NCBI GenBank assembly: GCA_023678885.1 | Contig: CM042970.1 | Location: forward strand, 6,054,355-6,118,354 | Reading direction: 5' to 3' | DNA length: 64,000 nt | Source of the DNA: Pogostemon cablin | Taxonomy: Eukaryota; Streptophyta; Magnoliopsida; Lamiales; Lamiaceae | Shown: positions 45,276 to 57,404 of the stretch, piece after piece | How positions within the stretch are numbered: position 1 is the stretch's first letter | Layout of the letters: each line of letters starts with the position of its first letter | Translations under genes and position numbers: made by a program | Notes under the pieces: generated by a model | What the model was told of the DNA's origin: nothing | Database searches by the model: none | Seen by the model: the letters and a program-made list of their open reading frames with translations, nothing else

Positions 45276-46149
45276 GCCCTTGTCAGAATTTCAATCATGA
45301 GTATACGTACCCTAACACCCTCTGCAAATCCCTTTTACTCCATTTCTTTTTAAATAATTCACATAAGTATTTCATTTTGCACTAATTATTCACATTCCTG
45401 ACCTACCACACCATCCCATTCCCTACTGCTATCTTGTAATTGTTTTTTCTTAATCATTTAATTTCCCTTTTTTTTTGGTTAAATAATTTGCATGGACCCA
45501 TAATCTCATATGGACTCCAATCTTTCTCTCAGATCAACATGCAGAGAAAGAGAGAGAGGGAGGGGGATGGGGTGGGGTGGGGTGGGGTGGGGTGGGTATG
45601 GCTGGGTTTGGAATGTAAATATAGAAGCAAAAATGGAAGCATAGATAGAAGAGAAAAGAGATCAAGAACTCTTCTCTTCTCTCTCTCTTTCTCTTGATGC
45701 TGAAATGTAAAAGGCAGTGAATCTGGGGTTTTCTTTTCTGGAGTGGAAAACAAAGCCAAAAACCCCATCTTTTTGCTAACTTCCAATTAGTACAAATTTC
45801 AAATCTATAAACAATTATTTACATGAAGAGAAACAGAATCAAGAACTTGTATTACATAGATTCAAAAGTACAAGTTGTCACAGACTTGTACTGCCACAAA
45901 AACAACAAGTTGATTAAGGTAAGAGGCGTGAAGAACAAAAAGGATGTTTCTAGAAATAGCAAAACAAAATCGAACAGATTATATCATCTCAAGAACTAGG
46001 GTTAAAAAAAAACTCTTAACATCACCAAGTAAATATCATGTTGAAACAAATTCTACCTTTTGTTGTATGAAATAATAGATGGAAAAAGCCCTTTTACCTT
46101 TGATCTATAAACATCATGTTGAATTTCACGAGGGTTTTGCAAAGAGAAG
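45276..46149. other. Downstream flank of MIR394
   Basis: Less repetitive DNA between the repeat block and the MIR394 hairpin. Its right half (about 45700-46149) is probably part of the primary transcript; the rest contains the G-rich minisatellite. No protein gene was recognised. Confidence 0.35.
45565..45599 (+). repeat. (GGGTG)n minisatellite, G-quadruplex-capable
   Basis: GATGGGGTGGGGTGGGGTGG continuing as GGTGGGGTGGG gives at least five runs of three or more G within 35 bases, enough for a G-quadruplex on the + strand. It lies about 600 bp beyond the MIR394 hairpin. Confidence 0.75.
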
Positions 46150-46275
46150 CCTACAAAGCCCAGTTGGCAGTATGCCCACCTCCTCTTTTCAAGAAAATGA
46201 TGATGTTTTTGGGCATTCATGTATTCCATATGCAAAACAAGAGAGGAGGTGGACAGAATGCCAATGATCTCTGTA
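46150..46275 (-). ncRNA. MIR394: MIR394 precursor hairpin
   Basis: The minus strand contains TTGGCATTCTGTCCACCTCC (46264-46245), identical to mature plant miR394, on the 5' arm of a hairpin. The 3' arm at 46181-46164 reads AGGTGGGCATACTGCCAA, the expected miR394* sequence, and pairs with it with only a few mismatches and G-U pairs. Pairing extends past the duplex (CTCCTCTCTTG with AAAAGAGGAG); the loop is about 50 nt. miR394 guides cleavage of the mRNA for the F-box protein LCR (LEAF CURLING RESPONSIVENESS) and acts in shoot meristem and leaf development. The short + strand frames here are shadows. Confidence 0.95.
46245..46264 (-). ncRNA. MIR394: Mature miR394
   Basis: Twenty-nucleotide mature sequence on the 5' arm, exact match to the conserved plant miR394 as I know it. 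Confidence 0.95.
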
Positions 46276-46375
46276 AGAAGCCCTTTGATAAACCCACCAT
46301 GAATCCCTTCAGACAAATCACTCTCCAAGGTGAAGAGAAAGTGAGTTTGCAAGGAGAAGAGGGGAAGTTGGGGTT

Positions 46376-46474
46376 GGTATTTAAGATGAGAGGTGAGGTG
46401 AGGTGAGTCCACAACACACAACAGTTAATAAGTGAGAGAGAGAAAATTAAAGTAGAGAGAGAGAGAGAGAGAGA
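46376..46474 (-). promoter_or_regulatory. Probable MIR394 core promoter
   Basis: Minus strand CTTAAATACC (46385-46376) is a TATA-like box about 110 bp upstream of the mature miRNA. A CT-repeat (46456-46474) lies about 75 bp further upstream, a common feature of plant core promoters. A start near 46350 would suit the hairpin. Inferred from sequence only. Confidence 0.45.
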
Positions 46475-46774
46475 TTGGATAGTTGCTGATATGAACAAGG
46501 GGATGTTTGGTAATTGCAAAAGAATAAGGATGATGAGTAATTGTTGCCCCCAAAAATACCCCTCCATCTTGATGAAACTATAGATTAGGATTAAGAAAAG
46601 AAAAGAAGAAGATGTATATGAATATGAGTGGTTTCTTGGCTAAAAGGTGGCATCCTTTCACGCACAACACGTTTGGATGCATAAAAACTGCAACAGAAAG
46701 GGTTTCCAATTTTTGTTACAACTATTCCATCCATATGGTTTTGGATCATATTATCATTAATACTGTTGATGCTG

Positions 46775-46960
46775 ATTTTGGATCACGTTAGATGAGTGAC
46801 ACGTATGCGAAGAGTAAAATTTCAACATTTCCCTTTAGGGTTGATTGTTAGGGTATAGAATAGCTTATTTTATGTGTCAATCATCCAATATTTTATAACA
46901 GGAAATGTAACATCTAAATATAACAGGAGATTCGAACCGATTTATGCCACCCACCCTAAT
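46775..46960. repeat. Dispersed repeat related to 25310-25560
   Basis: Shares TTAGATGAGTGACACGTATG, a TGTGTCAATCATCCAATATT-like segment and the GATTCGAACCG end in the same order. Confidence 0.4.
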
Positions 46961-47559
46961 CCCTTTACGTAATTTCATCAACCCAACGAGATTATCACGC
47001 TCACAATTTTTATTTTCAAGTAAAGATGTTAATTTTCATAAAAAAAAAGGTTACCCCCACTCCCATAGTGATGTTTATAGCTACGGTGCATACAGGATTC
47101 TACTAAAGTAGTTTTTTACTTGCTCTTCAAATTGGTATGATATTTTTTATAATAAATAAATTATAAAAAATGCCTTTTTACCAATTTTAAAAGCTTTATA
47201 TTAATTTATTATTAAATTGTTTTACCTACTAATTAACAATTTGTAAAATGGTGGTTCTTAATTTTTTAGTAATTAAAATTCAATTTCATTGGTAATCCAT
47301 TGTTAATATTTATGTTGATAGTTTATATAATGATTTCGTTGTAATCCACGGTTAAAAACATAATAAATTCGTTGATATTTCATTGCTAAAAGAAAATTTT
47401 ATTTTTTTTGAATTACATTGCTAAAAATAGCAATAAAGATTAGCAATAAAGAATTAATTAGGATAATCAACGTGAGTTGGGTAGGCAACCAAAATTCCAT
47501 ATATTGATTATAAGTAGTTATGGGTTTATAAGCGTGGACTACACTCTCCTTAACGTGAG

Positions 47560-48610
47560 TAGAGCCGTTAAAATGGGCCGGTGGGGCGGGGTGGGCACCT
47601 CAACCCGCCTTTTGGCGGGCTTAGGCGGGACGGGCTTAGCCGAGTACGGGCTAGAATTGCTAGGCCCAACCCATTTAAAGGCGGGTGGCGGGTTATGGCG
47701 GGTCAACCCGCCTCTTTTTTTTAACGATGTTATTATAATTATTATTATTTAAAAATAAAATATCAAAATGATGGACGCTTGCAAAATTATAGTTATCATT
47801 ATTTGAAAATAAAATATCTAAATGATGGACGCTCATACAAAATCTATAATATCAATTATATAATTAAAATATAAATATAGATTTTACAAAATGGCTCCAT
47901 GAACAAGTAAACATAAACAAAAATCATTAATCAAACAACATAAAGTTTACTAATTATATATTTCTTAAGAATCTCAAATAAAATAATGTAAGTCTAATTA
48001 TCCTCAAATAACACAAATTAAATCACAAAAAATTTATTAGTTCTAAAGTCAATCACAAAGCTCAAAACATAATTATAAAGTCTATTCAAAACTCATATAA
48101 AATAACATCATAATATAAACATCTCAATCTTCATGTTGATAAATTATATGATTATATCCTTGTCAATATTCAAATGATTAAATATCTTAAAGGTTTATAA
48201 TTTGCATTTGCTTCTAATCATATATATACATTTATATATTAAAATTTCAAAAATTAAAAATAATTCAAAATCAAGCAAAATAAGATTTTAAATTATTTAC
48301 ATATTTAGGTACAAAATGTTTAGATTTTAGAATATTCATGTTATGATTTAATTCATTATTTTAAAAAATATTTAACAAAGGAACAACAAATATTTGGAAT
48401 ATTAAACACTTGACCATTCGACAAAAAAAAGTGGCGGGCCCAAACGGGCCAACCCACACCCGTTTGGGTTGAGCCCGTCTAGGCCCGCCCCCGTTTGGGC
48501 CAGCCCGTTAGGCCCGCTTCCAAACGGGCTGCAAATTTTACAGTCCAACCCACCTTTTTTAGAGGCGAGGGGAGACTGGCTCGTGAGCCCAACCTGTTTT
48601 GACAGCTCTA
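47560..48610. mobile_element. Non-autonomous hAT element, 1.05 kb
   Basis: Termini TAGAGCCGTTAAAATGGGCC and TTTTGACAGCTCTA are inverted repeats of the hAT TAGAGCTGTCAAAA type. Flanking 8-bp sequences AACGTGAG (47552-47559) and AGCGTGAG (48611-48618) match at 7 of 8 positions, as for a hAT target duplication. The end regions (about 150-200 bp each) are GC-rich with many GGCGGG / CCCGCC and AAACGGGC words; the core is AT-rich and non-coding. Confidence 0.8.
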
Positions 48611-48618
48611 AGCGTGAG

Positions 48619-49607
48619 ACCTTTTGAGAAAAGTTCAAGATTAAAACCGTGCAGGCATGTGATAATTCAAAGTGAAGAATATCATGTTGTTGGATAAAAT
48701 GGTTTATTGAGCCTTTTCTAGGCCGTACTTTTTCTATGAGCCTATAAACCCAATAGTGTTTTTAAAGGGTGAGAACATGATTATATTCAAATAATCAATA
48801 GTGTTACACCTAGAGCAAAATAAATAAAACATTTAAATACATGGGTCTATAGAAAATTATGGTTAAAAGTATAATTTTCATGCTTATTAAGAAGTTATAA
48901 AATGATAAATCTACATTAATTGTTGAAACGACATCACTAATTAAAAATAAATAAAAAATAAAAAAACTTAGTAGTATATTGTAAGCAAGGCCAACCCGTT
49001 TGCTTAAATTCCAAAATTGGGTGCAAAGTTTCAAGAGGATGTATAATTACATTTTGATCATGTTATTCTAATTCTTAATCATATTCCAATGGAAAAAAGA
49101 CTCATAATTAAATATATTAAAAAATTATTGGCACAAACAAAAATATAATAAGGGAAATGTATGTTAAAAATACTCAACCAAAGAATTAAAAGTGTTTATC
49201 TGACTAGTTTGAAATGGATTCATAAAGGGAACGTTGGATTTTGACGTTGGTCTACAAATTGAATATTCGTACATTAAAAAAAATATTTATCTGATTCAAT
49301 ATTCCATTATTCAAGGTTACCCCGACTTAAAATTTGATCTTTTTCTATGTTCATAGTACGAAAGTGGTTATCTATAAAATTTTATTATAATTATTAATCT
49401 TAAACTATTAAATGCATGATAGTAAAAATATTGAACTTAATTTAACTAATGTCGATAATATTGAGGAAAATTAGTGTTGAGTATATAATTTTAGAATATA
49501 TTACAAATTAATTTTGAATACTAGTATTAAGTACAAAATAATGTTTTTCTTAAAATTTTAAACATTCCTCGCATTCAATATCTCTATGTACAATGTACTC
49601 CCTTTCA
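48619..49607. other. AT-rich intergenic DNA
   Basis: Nothing recognised. Confidence 0.35.
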
Positions 49608-49790
49608 CTACAAAAAAAAGTTGTCGTTAATGACGGCTTGATGGAGTTTGTGACGAACTTAGCGACAACTTTTAGGCCGTCACAATTAGTATCATTACAA
49701 ACGCTTTGTGACGTTGCTCTCACAATTCAGACGACTTTTGTGATGGGCTTTTACGACCGCTTGCTTGTGAGGGCTAATAATTTATAAATC
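49608..49790 (+). mobile_element. CACTA-element end fragment
   Basis: Starts CACTACAAAAAAAAGTTGTC and continues with subterminal repeats such as TGACGGC, GCCGTCACAA and TGTGACG. No opposite end was found nearby, so this looks like a truncated copy or one terminus. Confidence 0.55.
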
Positions 49791-50219
49791 CATATCATTT
49801 TTCGAACCGAACACCTCTTTAGAAAATTGTAAGTAACAGATAATTTGTTACCATTAACTCTCTTGTCAATGCCCTCAATTTGTGGCCGAAATAATAGTTT
49901 AATGTAATATTATTTTATTTATAATGATATTGATATCGATATTCGATATCAGCACAAGATAAAATAATATTTTACATTTTCTCTAATAGCCACATCTCTC
50001 CCCTCAGAAAAGGATATCAAAACCAGCAAATCTTGAGTTTGCACCATTGATTTTCGCAAATTATGCAGTTTTGAGGATTTTTAGTTTTAGTTTTCATTAA
50101 AGGATTTTCAGTTTTAGTTTTAATTGGAGGATTTTCTAGTTTTTCCAAAATTTTCAATTTGACGGATTTTAATGATTTTGAGGATTTTACAGTTTTTGTG
50201 GATTTTTGAATTTCTCATC

Positions 50220-50750
50220 TCCTCCTTAGAAATCTAGATGAATCAGTACCAATAAATTATCCTTTAACTCCTCCATTCTAAAAAAGTAGCAATAGATTAT
50301 TCTTATTTCTTCTATTCTAACAATAAATTATTCTCATCTCCTCTATTTTAGTTCTTCTATTCTAACAATAAATTATTCTCATCTCCTCCATTTTAGTAGC
50401 AAATTTTGATGAATAGTAGCAGGGATGCATGTCCAGCTCAAAACCAACAAATCTTGGTGAATAGCAGCAGGACATGCATATCATCTACTGCAACAATGTG
50501 TAAAGTTGTATTTCCATGCATAAAACAAGACATGGTTTTTTTTTCAACAATATGTAAAGTTGTTTTTCCATGGATAAAACAAGACATGGTTTTTAGCAGC
50601 AATGAGCTCCCTCCGTAAGCTTCCTCCGTAAAACAAAAAAATAAATATATAAGTTAAACTTACCCCATTTCCATTTCTCATAATTTGGATAAGTTCTCAT
50701 TAACAATATGTAAAGCTGTATTTCCATGGATAACGAAATTGACTATGTCT
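50220..50750. repeat. Tandemly duplicated non-coding block
   Basis: TTCTATTCTAACAATAAATT is repeated near 50314 and 50354. Further on, a ~52-bp unit with TGTAAAGTTGTATTTCCATG and AAAACAAGACATGG occurs near 50497 and 50550, with a third partial copy near 50705. Function unknown. Confidence 0.55.
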
Positions 50751-50915
50751 TCTTCATTTCCATGTGTGGATGCTATGCGAAGAAATGTTCTATCAGTAAA
50801 AATATTGGTATCTCAAATTTACGAATATATTAATGAATATATCGAATATCGATATCAATATTGGTAATTTTTTTTAATGTGATATGAGCCATGATATGTA
50901 AAAAGAAATGTCAAA

Positions 50916-51282
50916 GAGTTGATATTCGGTGCACCCGGGTGCAAGGGTGCACCCATATTTGTATAACTTTTTATTCTATTTTGTATACATGTTATTCTAT
51001 TTTGTATACATGTTTCTTAATAATTGTATACTTTTTTCACACTAAAATTTTCATTAAAAAACTTGCATCCATATGTGTATAACTTTTTATTCAATAGTGT
51101 ATACATATTTTTTAATAGTTGTATATTTTTTTACACTCAATTTTTCATTAAAAAAGCTAAACAAACAAATTGTATATGTTTTTTTTTTCATAATTGTATA
51201 TGTTTTTGTTCATAATTGTATACAATCTGAAAGTGGGTGCACCGTATCCTGGGGTGCACCCTAGTGCACATTAATATTAGCC
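50916..51282 (+). mobile_element. Mutator-like MITE, family C, copy 1
   Basis: 367 bp from GAGTTGATATTCGGTGCACC to CATTAATATTAGCC, flanked by AATGTCAAA (50907-50915) and AATGTTAAA (51283-51291), 8 of 9 identical. The ends are imperfect inverted repeats with several GGTGCACC/GGGTGCAC words. The interior repeats TGTATAACTTTTTATTCTAT-like sequence. The second copy is inverted at 54485-54822. Confidence 0.75.
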
Positions 51283-54035
51283 AATGTTAAATTATGATTT
51301 AGCAACCTCTTAAACTCGTGTATATCAATGGGTGGTTTTCCACAAGAATTTGATATCCCCAACGCATGAATCCCTAAATTTAAAAGGTACTATACGTTCT
51401 GTTAATTGGCAAACACTTTGTGCACATGGGATTCACAGTATAAACCATGTGGTTATACCTTCCAATCCTATTATACCATATGTATTGTTAGGGTTTAAAT
51501 TAAATGAGGATCAGAAGGTTTACACCATATACATATACCTAATTAACATAACTACCTACGGTACAAAATAATAATACTCATTAATTTTTGTAAAAAAACA
51601 AACTTATATCTAATAGATACAAAGGAGTATATTTTCTCTTTATGTTTTGCTCCTAACTCTATAATAACTACTTACAACACATAATTAATAATACTCATTA
51701 ATTTTTATGAAAAAACAAACTTATATCTAATTAGGTACAAAGGAATAAATATTTTCTCTTTATGTTTTACTCCTAACAATTCATTCAAATTGATCTCAGC
51801 TTCGATATTGGAAAATTAAAATTCTCACTACTCTCTCTCACTTCGAAGCAAGAAAAATAAAAGTCCCATCTATCACTCGTCCTGTTCATATTCTGATGAT
51901 TCCATAGATTCAAAGATAGATATTTTTTCAAATAGAATATAGCATGAAATTAATAATTTTTATAGTAGATCGTGAGTAATATCTTTTTATTATAAGGTAC
52001 AATAAGTTCACAGAGAGTTTTGTCGGATTGACTTTCTAGCATAGAATGTTAATGTTACTTGTATTTTCTGCAAGAAAGCTTCAAAAAAAAATTAGTTATG
52101 TTGAAAATTTAAGGTGAATGGAAAATTACTTTAAAATGATGTCAATCATATTAAAGTGTGTCTATGAAGAGATATGACCAAATTGGATGTGATTGATGAA
52201 TTAATTATGTCTTTTCATAAAAAGATATTTGAATTTGAATTCAAAATAAAATCCAATGGTTGCATCAATTCACGTAAAGACGTCTTAAAATCAATAAATA
52301 GACACTCGTATTCCATAATCCAACACATGAAACGCTTCAAAAAATACTTTTAGTCGCTCATACACATATTATCAAATACACATGCCGTGGATGTCCAATA
52401 AGGCCGAGTGAAGTCGAGTTATTCTAACAATTCGTAGTGTATTCCTATGTCGTCCTACTCCTAAACTGAGTTCATGATACCAGTTGGTTCGTTGTATGTT
52501 ATGATTTGTAGTGCTGCTATAACAAGATGTGGATCGTTTTATCTTGCAGATAATTGTTATCGGACCGTAAGCACTAGAATGGGGCAATTTTCTCTTAAGG
52601 AGAAAGAGCGTAACTCATGCCTTACTCAAATTTCATTCTTATTATTTTTGTCATTTTCTCTAATCAACATATTATATCGAAACTCAAATATACAAAACAA
52701 GTCATATATTATTTGAATATGAATTCTCTTATCGTCTTTGAATAAAGTGTGTTCGTTGGATTGGAGTAGAAACGGTTTTATCTTCGAATTTCTCTATTAA
52801 CTTAATCCATATTAATAGACTTATTAGAGGGAGAAAAGGTAAGATAATTTTAGTATGTACTTACGAGTGTTTGGTGTGACTAATATGGAAGATAAGAAAT
52901 GGAACATCTTCAATGCTGTAAAAATTGGAAAAATATATTTGATGGAAGAACTTAATATCACTATAAAATTGACTCTTTGGAAAATATTCCGTCGGCTCAT
53001 CAATTTCCTACCAATAGAGTCAACAACTTTATTTTCTAACCGCTTATGAGAGAAGACAACTTTGTAAAAATTGACTAAGAAATCTAACTTCATATATGAT
53101 GTGGTTACTTTCCTCATTTTGTAATAAGAATGTTGGTACCCTTTTTCTTTTGATTAATAAAAATTTATTTGTTTGGAAAAAAAAATGTGTAATCTCAATA
53201 AAGTTTTTAATCTCGTGAAAAAGTAAAAGAAAAAGTGGAAGGCAGAGGCAAATAATAATTACCGTGGATGTAGTTTGTTCTTCATATCATTAGTGTTCCC
53301 TTTTCCAAGAATCTCCAAAATTTAAGAAATAGTAAAATAAAACAATAAAATAAAAGAAAATAAAATAAAAAAATATAGGTTCGAAAACCCCTGTTTGTCG
53401 AGTGACATGTCGCACTCATCAAACAATTCACTCTTCATCTCTCTCTCCAAATGCTGCAATTTCTCTCTCATCCCATTTTATGTGATTTCTAATGCTGTGC
53501 AAAAGAAATTGTAAACAACAAAAATCGATTGAACCGCATTGCACCGCACCGTGATATATAATTATATAAATAAACCGCAATTTCATATTTTAAACAAAAT
53601 CGCATCGTACTATGAGGTGCAATTTAAATTTTTTAATGAAAATCGCATCGACCGCACTGTATATATATTATCTATAGATATAGTACTATATATAATTACT
53701 CCGTATATTATATCACATATGTTAGATTATTGTTATAGCACTATATATAATTATATCATACTATTATATATTTTAGACTATTGTTAGTACTGTATAGGAC
53801 ATTAGAATTACTTAACTCCTATTAAATTTGAAATAAAGAAATCATATACTAAATATCAATTTCACTCTTCTGTAATCACCGTTTCCTTTCTTCTTATTTT
53901 TCTTTCTATTTCTTCTTATTGTTCGGACTTATTGGAGTACATGTTATTATTTGAACTTTTTATTTAGCACATGTTATTTTATGTGGACAATATTTTTATT
54001 AGACGTTACTGTTTGGACTCCACGTTATTAATTAA

Positions 54036-54041
<6 letters not shown>

Positions 54042-54092
<51 letters not shown>
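54042..54092. repeat. (TA)n microsatellite
   Basis: About 25 TA units abutting the next MITE. Confidence 0.9.
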
Positions 54093-54097
<5 letters not shown>

Positions 54098-54271
54098 TCC
54101 CTCCCTCGGTTCTATAAGACTCGAGCTTGTTTCGGTTCGCTTTGTAAATTCTTGATTTTAAGTTTGAGCTTACTTTGTGCTTGTTTTATTAATGAGTTCA
54201 GCCGAGCTTGGCTCGAGTATGGAACGAATAAATAAAGAAAATATGAAGGATTGTATGCGATGGAGGAAGTA
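54093..54271. mobile_element. Stowaway-like MITE with internal repeat
   Basis: ACTCCCTCCCTCGGTTCTAT against TGCGATGGAGGAAGTA. Inside, CTCGAGCTTGTTTCGG and GCCGAGCTTGGCTCGAG suggest a small second inverted-repeat insertion (54119-54220). Confidence 0.45.
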
Positions 54272-54484
54272 TTTGGTATAAGTGATTAGAGTTAATTATT
54301 ATTAATAAAGTGTAAGAGAGAAGATAATTATTATGACTTTTTAAGAGAGAGTATAAACTTTTGTGAAACCAACCAACTAGAAAGGGTGAAAAACATTTAA
54401 TATTAGGAGGCAATAGTGTTTACTTCTTTCGTCTCAGCGTAATGGTTATGTTCTGCATGAGAATTAATGAATATAATATTTTAA

Positions 54485-54822
54485 GGCTAATTATACTATA
54501 CACCCACCTTAAAAAACGTATACAAATATAAACAAAATATATACAATTATGAACAAAAATGTATACAATTTAATTGTTAGTTTTTTTAATGAAAATTGAG
54601 TGTAAAAAATATACAATTATTAAAAAACATATACACACTATTGAATAAAAAGTCATACACATATGAATGCTAGTTTTTTTAATGAAAAATTTAGTGTGAA
54701 AAAGTATACAATTATTAAAAAACACGTATACAAAATAGAATAACATGCATTATACAAAATAGAATAAAAAATTATACACATATGAGTGCACCATTGCACC
54801 CGGGTACACCTAATATCAACTC
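54485..54822 (-). mobile_element. Mutator-like MITE, family C, copy 2 (nested)
   Basis: 338 bp, inverted relative to 50916-51282, with ends GGCTAATTATACTATACACC and GGGTACACCTAATATCAACTC. Exact 9-bp target duplication ATATTTTAA (54476-54484 and 54823-54831). It lies inside the Stowaway-like element 54421-55213. Confidence 0.85.
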
Positions 54823-54881
54823 ATATTTTAATGTAAAGTAGGTAGACGTATTAGTGTGATGTGAGGTTATAAGGAGATAAG

Positions 54882-55111
54882 TACTCCCTCCATTCGACTT
54901 TAAGGGTGCCATTTGTTTTTTGCACGTGAATTCAGAAATATTATTATTTAATGTATAGTGTGTAGTTGTATTAGTGGAGGTGTGGATCCCATTGTTTAGT
55001 TGTATTAGTGGGTGTGTGTGAGTATCATATGTATAAAAAATGAAATGAAACCCTTGGGAGTGGACACCTAAAATGAAAAAATGATACCCTTAAAAGCGGA
55101 CGAATGGTGTA
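54882..55111. mobile_element. Stowaway-like MITE (nested)
   Basis: TACTCCCTCCATTCGACTTT against AAAAGCGGACGAATGGTGTA; 230 bp; inserted in the older MITE 54421-55213. Confidence 0.7.
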
Positions 55112-55213
55112 ATTAATTTGTGTGAGTTTCTTTTGCCAGAAAAAGAAATGTAACTATTAAAGTGAGACGCCCAAAATGAAATGCGTAACTATTAGTGTGG
55201 GATGGGGAGAGTA

Positions 55214-57404
55214 TTTAAATTTTTTTTTATTTAATTGATTAATTTATTGCTTGTGAACTGCCCCAACCATACCCATTAATTAAGCCCTCATTTTCATCAT
55301 AAATAAATCCATTAAATCTTGTACTACACATAGTAAGTATATATTGCGTTTAATTCTCTACAGCTGCTTCTGTCGTGTTTTGTTTCATCGACATACACTT
55401 AACTGCCTATGCAACGTTTTTGTCATAGCTTTATTAATGCCACATAGGCTTCATATTAATTAATTCTACATAAAAAAAAGGTGATTAAATATAAGTACGT
55501 ATTTTGTTTCGTACATGCATAAATATTTTGGACAAAATTCGAATGGGATATCAGAATCTGATTAAGGTGGAATATATTCATATTATATATCTTGGGTACG
55601 ACTACTTAGAAAGATTTGAGGTGTTCACGAAATTTAAATAAAACTAATGTAAATAAATTAAAGAATAATTTTTCATTTATTTTTAAATATCATGATCCAT
55701 GATGAACATGAATGTATATGATAATTTGCATTTACGTTAATTTTTAATTATATCACGAGTCTGAAAAGGATATAAGTTTATCATTCAACGGCTTCTTTGA
55801 TAAATGAAATAAGATAAGAAAGTTCATATTAAGTAAATAATATTAATTATATTGAGATAACTAGATAATATGAATAAATAAGATTGTTTAGTAGGATAGA
55901 CGACTAAGATTAAGATTAAATAGGATTTATATGTTTGATAGGCTTAATTTATAACACTAAGGACTGGTTTGATAAGGCACATGATGATATAAGAAAAATA
56001 TAAGTTTTATATATAAGATAAATTATACTAGTCGATTAATGGAATGAAAATTATACACATCATTTAAATAAATAAATAAAAATTAATCTAAGTGTCTAGC
56101 TAGTGATAACCAACATATAGTACGGTTTACAAATTAATTTCAACGTAAAGCTAAGTAAAGCCTTTAATTATGTTGTCAAAACTCGTTTTATTTTATTCCT
56201 AATTAATATATCCATAATTATTGATGATATATAACATTTATTTAATAGAAAAGCATACAAAAATTTTGGCTTGTGTTTATCGGATCTTTTTGCATGAGTT
56301 TACCAAGTTAATTAATCATCTCACGCATGCCTAATTTTCTTCACAATAAAAAAGTCAAATTATGAAACATACAATACAACACACACTTAATTTTGGTAAA
56401 AAGAAATTTCATTGAGAGAATCTAACGTCATTTTTAACTTATGGAGTATTATATAATTCATGTGTCATGCGGGGTAAAGAGTTATTAATACAAAGTTATT
56501 TGTTTCAAATTCCAAAATAATAATGATAATGAAAATAATGATGAGGGTATAATATCATGTGATGACGAAGAATGAGAATGAAGTTGGATGGAAGGAAAAT
56601 GTCTATTAATTGAATTAATGAGAGTGATTAAGAATTCGTATTATTTCATATCAAATATGAGGAATGGAAATTAATAAGTACAATTTCATTTTCATTACCC
56701 ATATTCATTACCAAGCACCCCTAAATAAGTTAAAAATTACTTGTGAATCAAGATATACGATGAACTATATTGTTTATTTATGGATTGAAAAAAAAAAATT
56801 ATACTGTTAAATATTTTGAATTTAAACAACAAACTTTGAATTCTAAGAATATGATATGAAATTAACATATACAAGTGTAAGATCAAACAGGCGTTAGGAA
56901 TATTTGGCCTAAATTAATTAGTCACTTAATTTAATGATTTAGTTGATAGGATCGATACAGCTTTCATGCATGTTATTATCATCATTTATTTATTTATTTA
57001 CTATATATTTCGGACGTATTTCCTAAAGAGGAACATAATTTTAGCCAATGCTTTTCAGCACAGAATCCTTAACATGATGGACTTAATTAAATTAAACTAA
57101 TTTGATTAAAGGAAATGAGCTACCCTACAGACTTTATTCAAAAAATTATATCATAGATATATAGTGGTAATTTTTTTATTTTTTTTAATGTCCAAAAGAC
57201 ATAAATACTCTTGACTCCATTGAAAATTCGATTGTGTATATTTTTATAACTCGATTGATGAATCAATTGAACTTTTAAATTGAATCATCAATTAAGTCAA
57301 AGGTATTTTAGTATTTAAGGGTATTTAAAAATTTATAACTAAAATTGGGTTTTCTTTTTTAAATACATTTGGATACACTAAAATTTTCCCATTTTGATTA
57401 ATTA
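55214..57404. other. AT-rich intergenic DNA
   Basis: No coding frame, RNA gene or complete transposon recognised over about 2.2 kb. Confidence 0.4.

Larger units (their letters stand above)
51292..54420. other. Intergenic DNA
   Basis: No gene recognised. It contains a GGCAAACACTTTGTGCAC repeat (51409-51535, related to 8641-8760), a near-duplicate pair AATAATACTCATTAATTTTT near 51570 and 51690, and an ACCGCATTGCACCGCACCG segment near 53532-53660 that may be a degraded hAT. Confidence 0.35.
54421..55213. mobile_element. Stowaway-like MITE interrupted by two nested insertions
   Basis: Left end TACTTCTTTCGTCTCAGCGT and right end GTGTGGGATGGGGAGAGTA belong to one element, separated by the insertions 54485-54822 and 54882-55111. 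The remaining interior (ATGTAAAGTAGGTAGACGTA, GTGAGACGCCCAAAATGAAA) is typical of the family. Confidence 0.65.

Noticed and set aside
46053..46567. Open frames of 96-122 residues on both strands around MIR394
   Set aside because: They overlap the hairpin and its promoter; no protein features.
52824..53117. 97-residue minus-strand frame
   Set aside because: No recognisable motif. A degraded LINE was considered because of the ATTAATAAAAATTT sequence near 53150, but no RT motif could be seen.
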